Origin: Ancylostoma caninum
Taxonomy: Eukaryota; Nematoda; Chromadorea; Rhabditida; Ancylostomatidae
Assembly: GCA_037903475.1 (NCBI GenBank)
Contig: JBAJFG010000643.1
Coordinates: 1,364,001-1,428,000 of the forward strand
Length of the DNA stretch: 64,000 nt
Direction: 5' to 3'
Shown here: piece after piece, positions 1-12,500 of the stretch
How positions within the stretch are numbered: position 1 is the stretch's first letter
Layout: every line of letters starts with the position of its first letter
Made by a program: the position numbers and the translations under genes
The notes under the pieces: generated by a model
Told to the model about the DNA's origin: nothing
Databases searched by the model: none
Seen by the model: only the letters and a program-made list of their open reading frames with translations

Positions 1-3000
1 TTTTCGAGCATCAACTCTTGGGAAGCTTTTGGGGTGGAGCTGGGGAGGGGCCAACGCGGGACGACGAGGTTTCTGCATAAGGCTCCCGGAAGAGAACCTT
101 CTCGGAAGAATCGTTCACTTCGTGAGAGTTCCTCATAATCCACTCCCTAAGAGATTAGAGGATGCTTCTATGTCTGACAAGAGGAGGGGGGTATACATGA
201 TGCGGAAACTCGTTATTTCCACCATCTGCACCAACGAAACTGTCCCACAGCTACAGTACTTGAATAGTGTTGATTTTGTCCCAACTACGTTTGGGTTTTT
301 TTTTTCGTTTGGTTTCTTTTCTGTTCATTAACTTCAATTTCACTTCCACCTTCTGTTGAGTAACTGTTTTTACTGAAACCTGTAGCGCACCACGAGTGCA
401 ATAAATAAATAAATTTCCGCCTTGGCTCCACTCCCGGCTCCACCCAAAGCCCACCCCCCCCACTCCCAAGGCTGGGGTCCGAAAACAGCTTCTTCTGCAG
501 TTTCGCACCTTCCCAAACTCTTCTTATACTAATTTACAGGCGCTGAAGGGATACATGACTTGACTGGCTAGGGCGAAGACAGAACTATCGACCTTGTGCA
601 CGGCAATGCGCCTCTTGCCAGTGCACTGCCCGCGCGTCGGTAATGCTATGGACTCTCGAGTTTTAAAATCTTTGGAGGTCAGATAGTTATGCCACTCTGT
701 CCTCCAGTACTAGGATAAAGGAAATTTACCCAAGAAGTATTTTTTCAGTCGAGTTATGCAAAAAAATACCTGCACAACTACGGAAAGATAGCTGGGTAAA
801 TTCCAGCCTTCTGGGAGTTCCGAGGTTAGCAGTGGCAGTTGCATCCATACAGAATTAGTGCCAATCCATGTACATGAACCGAATATAACTACCAGTACAA
901 GGAGTAGTTTTGATGTAGTCATATCCTGAAGAGAATATAGCACATAGCCAGAATACAAGGTATTTCAGTACGGGTTCAGTTTCCAAACGAACTCAACCAT
1001 GGACGTTTATCAGTTCACTATGTTCAGTCGGAATCACAGAGTGTGATAAGCGGGGGAATGCCAATCATGACGCTTCTTCTCCTCATCTACATAAAACAGA
1101 AAAAAAGTAACACTAAGGAAGTAATAACATCTGAACTTTGGTAAAGAACAAGCTGATAGGATTAGAGAAAAAAAAACACAAAGAAGGAAAGATGATGTTC
1201 GATAAGCTCTCATCGTTAGCAGTAATATATGGGTGGGAGGCAGCTGGAATACTGCATTGGACTGAGAGACATACATAACTCTTGGAATAATTCTGTTTCC
1301 AAGAAAACAAACGTGGGACTTTCATCCAATTAAGAGACTTTGCAACGATTTCGAATGCCAATGCTCAGCACTTACTATTCGATGTGGAAAAAAATTAAAT
1401 AAAAGACTGAAGTGAAGTGGTGGTAATGACATGGCTTCCAGCAAACTATGCTAGTTCTTTACTGATTGTGAGCCAAATTTTTGAAAACTATAATGAAAAG
1501 TGCAGAAATCGATCAAAAAGCGGTGGGAATAGAGCGTTATACCTGAAGTGGGGGGGGGGCATTGACAGGCCCTGTAATTGGCCTATTTGCTGAAGTGACC
1601 AATCGTAGAGCTTGACCGCACCCCCCCCCCCCCCTTCCAGGTTCTAACGCGTCACACTCTAAAGCAGTTTTTGAAATGAAAACAAGCAGCAAAAGATGAG
1701 CTTGAGGTGAAACCGCGATGAAATTTTGAACAACAGCTGAAGTTCCTTCCGCGTTCAGCAGATTTTTTCTCCGTTGGTTGATTGCTCATTTACTTTGAAA
1801 TTCTAGATATTTGGCTCTATGAAGAAGATCGAGCTCGATATTGTCGTACTATCTGAGGTGAGGATTTCTGAAGAACACTGTAGTGGCGAAAAAGACTTCT
1901 TGATGACATGATGAAGCCCGAGAGAAGAAGAGCTGAGCTGAGAGTGAGAAATGAATGGGGACGTCACAGCTGAGTGGAGATACTGTGAAAACTGCCGACC
2001 TCTTCGCAAAAATAGTTCGATATCAAACGAACCGTTGTGGTGCAGGGATTGAATGGAGAAAAAAAATGTGAAAATTCCAGCAATCAATTGAAACATGTGC
2101 GTCTATGTAAAATAGCGCTGCAGGAAGGGATGAGTCAGTAGTGGCCATGTTCTGCAAAATTTCGAACATGCTCCCAATGAAGTTATATGTAGACAAAGCA
2201 AAGATAATGTTAGATGATGAGGTAATAAATAGGAAAAGGAGACGGGTTTATGCGCTAAAACGCTTGGAGCAATAAGAACAAAGGACAGCACAGAGCAAAA
2301 TCTATAAATTGGCGAATTCGACGTGGCAAAAAAGATTAAATTGAGGTAAAACGCGCCACTGCGGCACGGCCTGATAACAACCATCGGTACCGGTTTTCCA
2401 CGCAGGTGTCACGACGGCTGTATTTGTATCGTTTTCGACCGGATTTTCTGTATAACGGTATTTTAATGGCGTACTCTTGTTGAGTTGACTGTAGATAAGG
2501 AAGGAAAGCTTCCGGTTCCCATAGGACGAAAGGTACTTCACCCGTCACAAACATGGAGGTTATCCAAATAGACTACAGCATTTCATAGAACAAGTAGATT
2601 AGACAAGAATGAGTGAGTCTTCTTACCTGCACAGGGTTAGATGAGCTAATGTTTATCTACAATGTTCCTTTGTTTTGTATGGAAAACGACTTTTGCTGCT
2701 CGGAAAACGAGGAAGCTATCAAGGACAACAATTCTGGCAGCCCATTAAATTTATCACATAAATCTATTTATTCATTTATTTGGTACTTTATGACGAACGA
2801 GTAAGATAAGAGCAAACAGAACACAAAAAAAAGTTCAACCAGCAGGATAGGATATATAAAGGAAAAAACCCAAACATTATAACGTTAGACAACGTATGCT
2901 CAACGCACCTGAAGAATTTTTCGTAAACATGAGATAACCGCAACTTTCAGAAATTTGGATATCCATGCACTCAAACGACTGCTAGTGCTCAGAAGGGTGG

Positions 3001-3911
3001 GTTTATGCTGCTGGGAAGCGCTAGTTCATCCAGATAGAAGACCAGCGCAAAAGCCAGGAGCAAGTATACTCGCATCAGGTGGCCATGATGTCCTATATCG
3101 CATGAACTTGCGCTGTTCATTGGGTGAACTGGGCAGGTGCCACTAATCCTCACAACTGTACCTGTTGCGCGCTGGAGTATTGCCAGGTATTAGGTTCTGC
3201 TCAACCAAGGAACAAAAAACCCATCATACCTCCCTTCTATAGATTTCGTGAAGAACTCTGACCACTGGGCTGAAGATCTCTCTGTTGCGCGCTACCAACA
3301 CTTCGTGGAGCCCTGATACCTTTGCTGGCGCCTTTCAATAACTGGTTATTGGGTGATCCGCCGTCGTTGGTTAGATACCAAGCATTCAGTTAATCCATTA
3401 TGTGGGATCTATCTGCAGCACAAATCAAGACTTTCTCGTGCATAAAATAGTCTGACCACTGCAACTGATGCAATTCTGGAGAATTTCCCACTCGCTCGAT
3501 CTGCTTCACTTTCTGCAAACAGTAAAATAACTTCATTACGAGATCAGAACAAAAACTTACAAATCGAACATCTTTAAAAATACGGTGGTGAAGGTAGACT
3601 GTACACGTTAGAGCTTAACCCTTCATAATGATTCATCACTCTCAAAAGTGTTCGCTTCTTTCATAATTGTGTATCTGCCACAGCTGGCTTAAAAGCCTAC
3701 ATCCAACAAAAATACTAGGCAAACTTCGTTCCGATTCTGAGCTCATCTACTGCAGGGCAATTGTGAATTTTTTTTTACATCAACAACAAATAAAACAATA
3801 TTGCATGTGATCACAAAAGAGGTATGAACAGGGGTTATTATCTTATTCACATGGGACAAAATGTAGGGAATGTAAATACAAATACAGAACACAACAACAG
3901 TAACAATTTCT
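1..3911. other. Intergenic repeats, no supported gene
   Basis: No open reading frame here resembles a known protein. Positions 25-53 and 428-451 form the arms of a foldback (GGGTGGAGCTGGGG-like on the left, its complement on the right). Positions 1540-1642 hold a second short foldback bounded by long G and C runs, with CCTGAAGTGGGG on the left and the complement of CCTGGAAGGGGG on the right. The remainder is AT-rich with no coding signal I can read. Confidence 0.4.
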
Positions 3912-5641
3912 TCACTTCATAGTGATGTGTTCGCCACGCAACCTCCTCACCAAATGCATATCTTTAGGCATTATGGTGACGCGACGAGCGTGAATAGCTG
4001 CGAGATTGCTATCCTCGAACATGCAGGTGAGGTACACCTCGGCGGCTTCCTGAAGAAAAATTTTCAACGTATTCTTCAGCAGAACAAAAACAAAGTGCAA
4101 GTAGGAAAAACTGCACACAATTTACGAACACCATACCTGCAATGCCAGAAGAGCATTCGACTGCCATCTTAGATCATCGATTACTCGCTTGGCACAAATC
4201 TAAAACAGGGAAGTGTGAATTTTCAAAACTACCAAAAAAGACATCTCAATCTTAAAATCACCTTATTTGTGATATCGCGGACCACTCTCTGGAACGAAAG
4301 GCGAGGAATGAGCAGCTCCGTTGTACGCTGAAGGTGGCGAATGTCGCGAAGTGCCTTTACCCCAGGCTCTGCAACATCATTTAGTACATCAATATAGAAA
4401 AAAAATCGGGATCTCAAACTGAAAATTCAGATTAGGACATTTCTTAGAACTTAGTTCGCATTGCTGCTCTAACCTTAATTCGAAATAGAAGGGGTTTACA
4501 TGTGCCAATGATAGACCTCCGCTTTCTAGCATAGTTTTCTTTTCTGGTTTTCTTCATTACACCATTACGTTATGTCGGTAATGCTCCTTTTGTCTCAGCT
4601 ACTTTGTTCCACAACATCTCTATGTCTTTTCCTTAATGACCCCTCTCACACTTATCCTTCAAAGATTGGAAGAAAACCACCACAACGGAAGAAAATGCAT
4701 TGTCGGAATGCAGAGCAAAACAAATTTGGTGAAAATGGAGTTGGGGGGGGGGGCACTTGGTATAAGTCGATAATATGAACTGTCTTGCACGTACAGACTT
4801 GTTAGCTGACACGTCCAAAACGCTCTGACTTATTAGCTCTCTTAATGTGCAGTAGTTACCTGAAATGCAAACAAGTCTGTACGTGCAAGACAGTTCATAT
4901 TATCGACTTATACCAAGTGCCCCCCCCCCCAACTCCCTTTTCACCACAAATTTTATTCTTCTTAAATTGCTGGCTCTCTGAAGACTCTTTTACTGTACAT
5001 GCATCTTCACTGGCTAGATAAAGGGGTAAAATGGAGTGGGGGGGGGCACTTGGTATAAGTCGATGGTATGACCTGTCCTACACGTTCTAACTTGTTTGCA
5101 TTACAGGTAACTACTGTACATTAAGAGAGCTAACCAGTCAGAGCGTTCTGGACGTGTCCCCTAACAAGTCTGAACGTGCAGGACAGGTCATATCATCGAC
5201 TTATACCAAGTGCCCCCCCCCCAACTCCATTTTCCCCAGATAAAGCCTTTTCCAAACCTTGATGTTAACATTAAATTCCATCCTTAGCTTACAGACATGT
5301 AAAACAATAGCAATACTAACTGTCGAATAGTCAACAAGTTTCTCAACTTCGGGGCACGGTAGTGATTGCTACTGCATTTCGACAGCTTCGCTCACATACG
5401 AGCACAAACAAACAGGAAACAATTGACCTCACCCCGCGTTGATAATGTTATTAAACTAAATAGAAAAAAAATACTCACTTGCACGCTTCTTCACTGCGAT
5501 AGTACCAGACTTTTCCTTTGCTTTCTCACCACTATGCAACTTTCTTTTCGTCTCTAGTCTTCTGCTGAGTGGAATAATCTGCCGTTTGATGGCTGTGGGC
5601 GGTCTCTTGGAAGTTGGGGCGATTTGCTTCGTGCGTACCAT
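3912..5641 (-). CDS. CENP-A-like histone H3 variant (four exons)
   Basis: Minus-strand exons are 5641-5479, 4368-4262, 4199-4137 and 4049-3912, giving 156 residues with consensus splice sites and no internal stop. After the start Met the tail reads [11 protein letters not shown], like the H3 tail ARTKQTARKS but with P and T at the R8 and K9 positions. Residues 56-90 match the H3 alphaN-alpha1 region ([17 protein letters not shown]). Loop 1 ([14 protein letters not shown]) is about five residues longer than in H3. Alpha2 carries W102 and ALLALQEAAE, both typical of CENP-A. The C terminus [17 protein letters not shown] is H3-like. Canonical H3 genes are usually intronless and 135-136 residues; C. 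elegans HCP-3 has a much longer tail. I infer a centromeric nucleosome histone acting on nematode holocentric chromosomes; a divergent non-centromeric H3 variant is the alternative. Family assignment is firm, CENP-A identity likely. Confidence 0.85.
4728..4945. mobile_element. G-tract hAT-like MITE, copy 1 (intron 1 of the H3 variant)
   Basis: A 218-bp near-complete palindrome begins GGTGAAAATGGAGTTGGGG and ends with its complement ...CCCTTTTCACC. It is flanked by 8-bp duplications ACAAATTT at 4720-4727 and 4946-4953. Eight-base target duplications point to a hAT-type transposase acting in trans. It codes for nothing. The inner arms share CACTTGGTATAAGTCGAT with copy 2. Confidence 0.8.
5024..5237. 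mobile_element. G-tract hAT-like MITE, copy 2 (inverted relative to copy 1)
   Basis: A 214-bp palindrome begins GGGTAAAATGGAG, ends CTCCATTTTCCCC, and has 8-bp duplications AGATAAAG at 5016-5023 and 5238-5245. The central unpaired segment (TTAAGAGAGCTAACCAGTC region) is the reverse complement of that in copy 1, so the two elements lie head to head in the same intron. Confidence 0.8.
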
Positions 5642-5649
5642 TCTCGAGC

Positions 5650-5665
5650 TCTGTAAAAGTGAAAA
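5650..5665 (-). promoter_or_regulatory. Probable trans-splice acceptor of the H3 variant
   Basis: On the minus strand a pyrimidine stretch ending TTTTACAG lies 9 nt before the ATG at 5641. No good donor or upstream exon is apparent. A short 5' UTR behind an acceptor is what a spliced-leader nematode mRNA looks like. A 5' UTR cis intron cannot be excluded. Confidence 0.5.
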
Positions 5666-5764
5666 TGAGTGGAACGTGACCGCGTTACAACATATATCTG
5701 AAAGACCTGAGAAAACAGCTTGATAATCTCTTAATCGGAAATGATTTATGAGGATTCGTTTGCA

Positions 5765-6006
5765 TAAGGGCAATTTATACTGGGTGCATGCGACTGACGC
5801 GCGTGCGTCTATATGGTGAAGAATAGGGCCCAGTCGCATCGCAATAGCAGCCCAGACACACGCGTCTATTGGCTTCGCGACGGCCACGCATTCTTTTCAT
5901 TGGGGACGTACATGCCTGTTGACCGGTCTTCATGGAAAATCCCTTGCGAATGGATGCGTGCGACTGATGCGCGACTGACGCACGCAGCTAGTATAAATTA
6001 CCCTAT
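5765..6006. mobile_element. Foldback element with GTGCGTC-rich arms
   Basis: Inverted arms begin GGGCAATTTATACTGGGTGC on the left and end GCTAGTATAAATTACCC on the right, and both contain runs of CGACTGACGCGCG. A homologous full copy in opposite orientation lies at 51798-52031, and one end only survives at 46964-47045. There is no coding capacity. Confidence 0.7.
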
Positions 6007-8179
6007 ATCCAACTCAAAATGACTGAAATATGTACAGAGGCCTGTGAAGACTGCGAGCGATCGCGTCGCGCGTCCATAAATGCGATGTAGATAAGGACAA
6101 TCTATAGTACATGCGTTCGTTCGAAGCACAGCGTCTATGTGGTGAAGGATAGACCCAGCCCCCGGCGACGCCCCGCCCACAATCGATAGGCACCAGCGAC
6201 GGCGACGCAGGGTGCTACAGTCCTCGAGGACTATAGCGGCAGTGTTACGTGCAAAAGCGTGTATCACCGTTGATCTTATCGATCGGACACGTCAAGACGT
6301 GTTCGCTCAACGTCGTTGCTGCGGCGAGCAGCCAGCACACCTCGGAATGACACCCCGCCCTGCTCCAAGGAGCGAGCATTTCGACCCTATCGAAAACGGG
6401 GTTTCGTCACTTCTGTGACGAATGCTATACACTATTGGAATGAGCGTGGCGATGATGTCAAGAATCTGTTATATCATCGACATGAAAAACGAGGGGGCCT
6501 CTGCATATAAATGAAATCTACTGGGAAACTAACCAATAATGAGAAAACTGCTCAACAGCGGCGCGGTCCTGCTACGTTTCTCTACTAGTTCTGTCACGTT
6601 TTGACCCGTACAAAGCATGTCCTGACTGGTTAACACGGGTCAGGATGATGGTTAGGACACGTTCGAACAAGAGTGATGCCGGTTAGAACAAGTGCGAAGG
6701 AGCGAATCACCGCAGAGACAGCCAGTCGAGGAAATCCGCGGTTGCAGTGACGTGCCAGCAAAACGACCAAGACTGAAGGATGACAGCGACCACACGTATA
6801 TACCATCGGTTCAGGAAATACTGGGCACGATCCAGAAAGGGTAAGCAGTATTTTGGTGTTATACGTTTGATTCAAATTCATGTATTGTGAAGACTACTTG
6901 TTGATTACAGCAGAAAGATAGGATCTTCACGTTTTTTTTTTTTGGCTGAAACATAGCATAGTCGGGTTATTTGAGGTGCTGAACACGAATATCGTATCCA
7001 TTTTGTCTGCATCAGCAAGTGGTCCAGGCCGGAAACTTTTTGATACCTCTTTAACTAGTCCATCTCGTAAATCCGCACAACGGCGGAACAGTACGAATAT
7101 ATCGTAACATCAAAATCGGGGTAAAAATGGAGTGGGGGGGGGGGGTAGTTACTCCTTAGCATAGGCTTAGACTTGTGCTTTGGCTTATGCTTGCAAGGTG
7201 CAGCCTATGACCTTTTATGGGTGGGGGGGGGGGCCCCCCCCACCAACTCCCTTTTCGCCCAAATCGAACTTTAAAAAAGCAACTAAGCTGAAATGCGGCA
7301 GGAGCAACTGAGCGGTGACTCGATTCAACTATAAATTTAAGCTACAATGAGCACGCTTAGGGAAGTCTACGCTTCCACAGATACGATTTGGAGACCACAT
7401 GAATAACAGAAACAGTGAAATAGTGTTACCGGCACAAGCCTGAGTCAGAAATTAATTTTGTGACTCCACAGAATGTGAATTTACGTAACTTCAGCCACAT
7501 CGTACAAAAGAAGGGCTCATCTACTTTCTCTCACTTCATAACATCACAAAAATAGATGCTTTCATTTTAAAATCTATATGTGGCCCGACAATAGGAAGAG
7601 AAAGCATGTTCTAGGCGCCCCTTTTATAACAGAGCGGCGCGCGACCGCGCGCGTTGGGACGGCCGTTTTTTATCTAGACGGCCAAAGCCTGAATATGGCA
7701 ACCTCAGAAGGTTCGAGAAAGAACAAGTCACTTTAGATGGATAGCTAAACAAGCGCAGTTAATTTAGCACAGCCTACTCCTTAGAGCGCTCATGCCCAGT
7801 AGGTGCATACTATACTTCCACATTTTCGGGAAAATTTCGAATATTCGAATAATCGAATATATTCGAAAAACGAGAATTTCGAATATTCGAATTTTCGAAT
7901 GGTTTATTTGAATAACCGAATAATTATTCGATTCGGTTGCTAGTATAGTGCATACCCTTAGGTGATGGAAGCCTCTCTAGCATCCACACGGAAGTGCAGA
8001 CCAGACCAGACCGTATTGAAGAGATGGGGTCGCATGCACCACTAAGATTAACCAGGATAGGCGGGTCAACACTTGTGTTAACATTTGTAGTTCGTTGCAA
8101 CAACGACGACAGTTGAGTATTTATGCCTACGACCTGTATTTCTCGCCTGCCTCTCCGAATACGGCACTATTTCTTACAT
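6007..8179. other. Repeat-rich intergenic DNA
   Basis: 6211-6248 matches the terminal part (CCTCGAGGACTATAGCGGCA) of the GC-rich foldback at 52664-52982. 7119-7260 is a G-tract MITE. 7835-7925 is a degenerate TTCGAATA tandem array. I see no gene. Confidence 0.4.
7119..7260. mobile_element. G-tract hAT-like MITE, copy 3
   Basis: Begins GGGTAAAAATGGAGTGGGG and ends CCAACTCCCTTTTCGCCC. The flanks CAAAATCG and CAAATCGA suggest an imperfect 8-bp duplication. The interior (reverse strand AAAAGGTCATAGGCTGCACC) matches the interior of copy 4 at 54741-54952 rather than copies 1 and 2, so the family has at least two interior types behind one kind of terminus. Confidence 0.7.
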
Positions 8180-8943
8180 AGTTATAAAAGGTGAATCGGG
8201 ATCGGATTCGCAATCTTTAGAAATTCTAGCCAGGACCTCTCTTAAGGGAGTTATTCGATGCGCTGATCACGAAAATCGCACTAGTTTTCTACCCTTACCC
8301 CGCTTTCGTAGGATACGGTAGGAATAATGTAGAAGAGTGAAATAAAATGCAATCTTTGACAAGGAAATCGAAGTAATGGCTGTGTCACTAGCAGTAGCCT
8401 CGCTAACGTAAGTGGTGCTACAGTACAAAGTGGATACGATACTCTTGTTCATCACCTTGACTAACCCCTTAATCAATCAGTGAAAACATTTTCCGGATTT
8501 CCTAAGCAAAAAAGCGGGAGAGTGCCTGGTCGGACTGCCGTTTCCTTACCAGAATAGACATTTCTGTTTGTTTCTTAAAAGTTATTCATGCTTGCGGCGC
8601 GTCAAAGCTTACGCGCCTCTCCAAAACTCCACAAAGTTTTCGCGCCGACCCAAAGCAGCGAGAATGAAACGCGGTTTGTTCGCGCGGCAGTCGCAACGGC
8701 AAAACTAGGAACATTGCTGACCTGCCAGGATTTCTCTTCTACCTCCCTCCTTTGCACTGTGTATCGGCGCGTAAACTTTGACGCGCCGCAAGCATGAATA
8801 ACTTTTTACTGTGATCTCACACCATCTTTACGAAGAAGGGGTGAAAACTACTGCGATTTTCGTGATCAGCGCATCGAATAACCTCCTAAAAAAGGTCCTG
8901 GCTAGAATATGCTAATCCGATCCCAAATCACCTTTTATAATTC
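8180..8943. mobile_element. Long foldback element with arms of about 120 nt
   Basis: Left arm 8180-8305 and right arm 8825-8943 are imperfect reverse complements. Both contain TTATAAAAGGTGA, GGGATCGGATT, TTCTAGCCAGGACCT and the shared core TTATTCGATGCGCTGATCAC. The loop holds a second palindrome at 8577-8807. I could not define a target duplication. No protein is encoded. Confidence 0.7.
8577..8807. mobile_element. Inner palindromic element nested in the 8.2-8.9 kb foldback
   Basis: Arms 8577-8617 and 8766-8807 are near-perfect complements beginning AAAAGTTATTCATGCTTGCG and including GGCGCGTCAAAG. The symmetrical position inside the loop of the larger foldback suggests a later insertion. Confidence 0.6.
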
Positions 8944-9567
8944 TGTCTATTTCTCGCGTCATCTCTTTCTCTATCTTCAAACTCTGCCCCCCGGGTGCAA
9001 CACACGATACTCATCGTTAACACTGGGGTCAATACGGTTACTTCGGATAAACTCAGTGATGCGTACAAGTCATGGGACAAACTGCCGTTGCAGAACAATA
9101 AAGGTGTGGAACAAACACAAAAGAAGCTGTGGTGGAATCGGAGGGTTGCGAGACCCAGCTGGAGCGGGGCGGTGCAGCTGCGGGGGGCGAGGACGCAGAG
9201 GACAGGCGCTGTGCGTCTGCGTCTGGCGCTGAGGGTCAGCGAGTGCAGGCGGCTGCTGCTGGTTCTGCCCGTAGACCAGCAGCAGAAAACATTTCGCCCC
9301 GCGGTGTAAGCGCACCCCACGCGTTCTCCTGACGCCTCTTGTTCGGCCGCTGTCGTCTTTCTCTCGTCGCTTTTAGCCCGATCTCCTAACTCACGACGCT
9401 TTCAATCACCGCAATTTGTTTTATTTCAAAGAACATCTTTTTTCCATAGGTGGTATTATGGATTGCTTTTAGCTGGTTGTTGCTATGAATAGCATTTTGT
9501 CGCATTGATTTCAATGATTCAGGCAACGCCATTCTGCTCCAATTGCATGAAACATTAGTCAGTTGAA
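8944..9567. other. Upstream region of unc-112, with a GC-rich patch
   Basis: 9130-9330 is markedly richer in G and C than its surroundings and is open in several frames, but none resembles a known protein and I find no convincing splice sites. It could be promoter-associated or a transposon fragment. TCAG at 9559-9562 lies 5 nt before the unc-112 ATG and could be a trans-splice acceptor, although its pyrimidine tract is poor. Confidence 0.3.
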
Positions 9568-12500
9568 ATGGCGCATCTGGTCCTCGATGGCCTTGCTGCC
9601 AGTGATGGCTCATGGAGTCTTCCCATACTCGTGACGGACATGAACATTCAAAGGTACTGGTTAACGATCAGATTCCAAAGGATGTGGGTCATAATGAGGC
9701 AAAATGAGATGTGCCATGTTTTTGTGATTGGTCCTTTCCTTGAACGGTCCAGTCACAGAATCATGAACCACCTTGTTTGGCCTCACCATGAGACACACCC
9801 GATTTCCAGGTACTTGTGTACTTTAGTGAAATCGATAGAGCTGAAGTATTCATGGTCATGATTGAGCTATTTTCGATCAGCACCTTCAATAACCTCTCTT
9901 CCCATTAAAAAGAAGCAAAAAAGAAACGGATGGAATTCATCAAAAGATAAAGGAGCAAACTAAAGATGGTTATCGTGATTGGTTATTGCATAGACTACGT
10001 ACTGGTAGGAGACGAAGGACAAGAACGTTTGTTAGCTACCCTGCTTTCGCTTGGTTATGCGTTCACGAATTCTAGCTCTGTAGAACCTTGAAAAAGAGCG
10101 CGAGTTTCCCAGAAAACTTAGGATTTCCAAAATTGTCGCTGTCATCGAGTACATAAGTACCAAATAATAGTCGAGATTAGCTGTATAACTACCTACTTGT
10201 CAGGAACCTCTATGTCCGTGGAGATCTTCACATTGGTGGCCTGATGATGCGTCTCGTCGATGAGATCGGTGAGTTTTTGTTTCAGGGATTAGGGTGATTC
10301 ATTTGTTTGTATTCAGTTCTCTGTATTTTTGTCAAGTTTTTCTTTGTTCCACTTGAAGTGGTATTTTTCACTTTATTTTCTCTAGATGATTGTCTTCGCA
10401 TGAAGTTTTTCTTTGTGCTGTCTTCCTCATACAGAAGTCATTTTGGGATATTCGCTGAAATTAGCCATCCTTGTTTTTGCTGGATTACGTGATTATCTGT
10501 TGTTTTCCCAGCTTCAGAACTTCATGAAAATCAGCCATCCAATCTTTATTTTCGGTTTAAGTGCTGCATTTCGCTCACCATTTTCTGCAGGTTTTTCTTC
10601 ACCTGTTTGCTCGAAAATTCTAAAAATGGCCTTCATCTCTACTTTTTACTTCATCCTTCCCATGCAGTTTGTTTAATTATTTGTTTTACTATTCTGGTGA
10701 ACGTTGATTGATCTTATTGTCTGCTATTGATCGACTTTTGCGAATGTTAGCTCGCCAAATATGTTTGCTTGTGCACTAATCCTCGTCGACTGTCCACTCG
10801 GGGATTTGTGAGCATTCGTGGTCGAGAGCAAGCATATGTACATATTACTTCCTAGCAGTATATCGACGTTGTTCAACTGTCTTTATAATTAATTGTCATT
10901 TGTTATATTCCGCCATTGATCGATTCCGGCGCCTCTAGGCGGTGCCGCCTACGCTGCTTGCTTTTCTATTACACTCGCTGTCGTGGTTAGAGATTCTGCT
11001 CGCGTGGAAAAGCTTTTTTGTAGATATGGGAATTATGTATCTCCTAGCAATGTTCCGTATATGAAGGATGGGGAAATTTTTTAGCCCTAAAAGTTTTGCA
11101 TCTTGGATCAAAAAACCCTGTAGGCAACTACTCTGTTGAGAGTTCTGCAATCCAGCATGTTGATCAGATTAAAGATCTCGGCTTTCTGGTGACTAAGGAT
11201 CTATGCTTCGATGCTCATTGTTACCAAATCGCTTCGAAGGCTTCCAGGTTAGTATTTAATCTATTTCGAGCTCTTAGCACACGTAACGTTGAAGTTCTGC
11301 TCCGAGCTTATAAGACATTTGTTCGCCCAATACTAGAATATGGCACCGCTGTTTTCAATCCATGCAAACTTGCAACAACTGCCAAACTTGAAAGAGTTCA
11401 AAATAGTTTCACTAGAAAACTCATGGCAAGATCACTTGGTTTTTTATACGAAGAGATCCCAGGGCATGAAGAAAGAAATGCTAATTTCCGACTTCCATCC
11501 CTAGCGATTAGAAGACGGAAGTTTGATCTGATACTATTCCATAAAATCATCAATGGTATGTGTAAAATCAGACCTGAAATGTTCTGTTCATCTAGACCCT
11601 CTCTCACCAGGGGCAGCGCAATAAAATATTCTATTCCACGGGCTAAGCACAATTACAGGTTACATTTCTTTACCAACAGGGCTGGTTCTGAGTATGTGAG
11701 ACTACACAATAGGAAACCACTTCCTACCAAACTCAATTCTTTTAAAAATATGATCGACACTTATCTGGGAATGTAGGTGGATGCTCAGTGAATTCCCACA
11801 ATCCTTATGCCTACCCGTTCTTCTTTCTCTTTTGTATAATTTGTTCTCATAGTTGTTGCAGTTTTATCGTTTTATAGTTTTAGTTTTATGCATCAAGTTT
11901 GCCTACCTCACTTTCATTGTTACTAGTGTATTACACATGAGTGATCTCATGTAATAAATTATTATTATTATTATTATTCAACCTGGACAGGAGAGTAGGT
12001 TAGCGTTGTCGCAGCTAGGGTAGTTACGCATGCTTTGTGGGCAATTCACTACCCTTTATCCTCATTCCTACGCTAATTACTTCAACATTTGTAGAGGACA
12101 GCAAGTATTACAAGTTTTGTTTCGTTTTATTGCGCCAGAGATTTCTTGTGCTATGAGAACCCTGGGAGGGTCATACGTCCAGTGCAGAGGGGACAGGATC
12201 TTCCTTATAAACTGACATTGAAGCTTCAAACCGTTCTCCATATAAGAGCGAGAAGACCACCAAAGTGGACGAATCCATGTTTAATAATTATATGAATGAA
12301 GTAAAGGGCATAGTGTTGGTTTTAAGGGGCATAGTTTCAAGTCTCATTGATATTTTCACTGCCTTTTGTGGTACTAGCACGTATGAATGTCTACGATTCA
12401 CTTGGTATCACTTTATTATTTGTGATCTACGCGTATATTACTTCTGATCTACCTGTATTTACCACAGAAATACCTTCGGAAGGTCACGTTGAGATCTTTG

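Noticed and set aside
8909..9332. GC-rich open frames upstream of unc-112
   Set aside because: Open in several frames at once, no family resemblance, no splice support.
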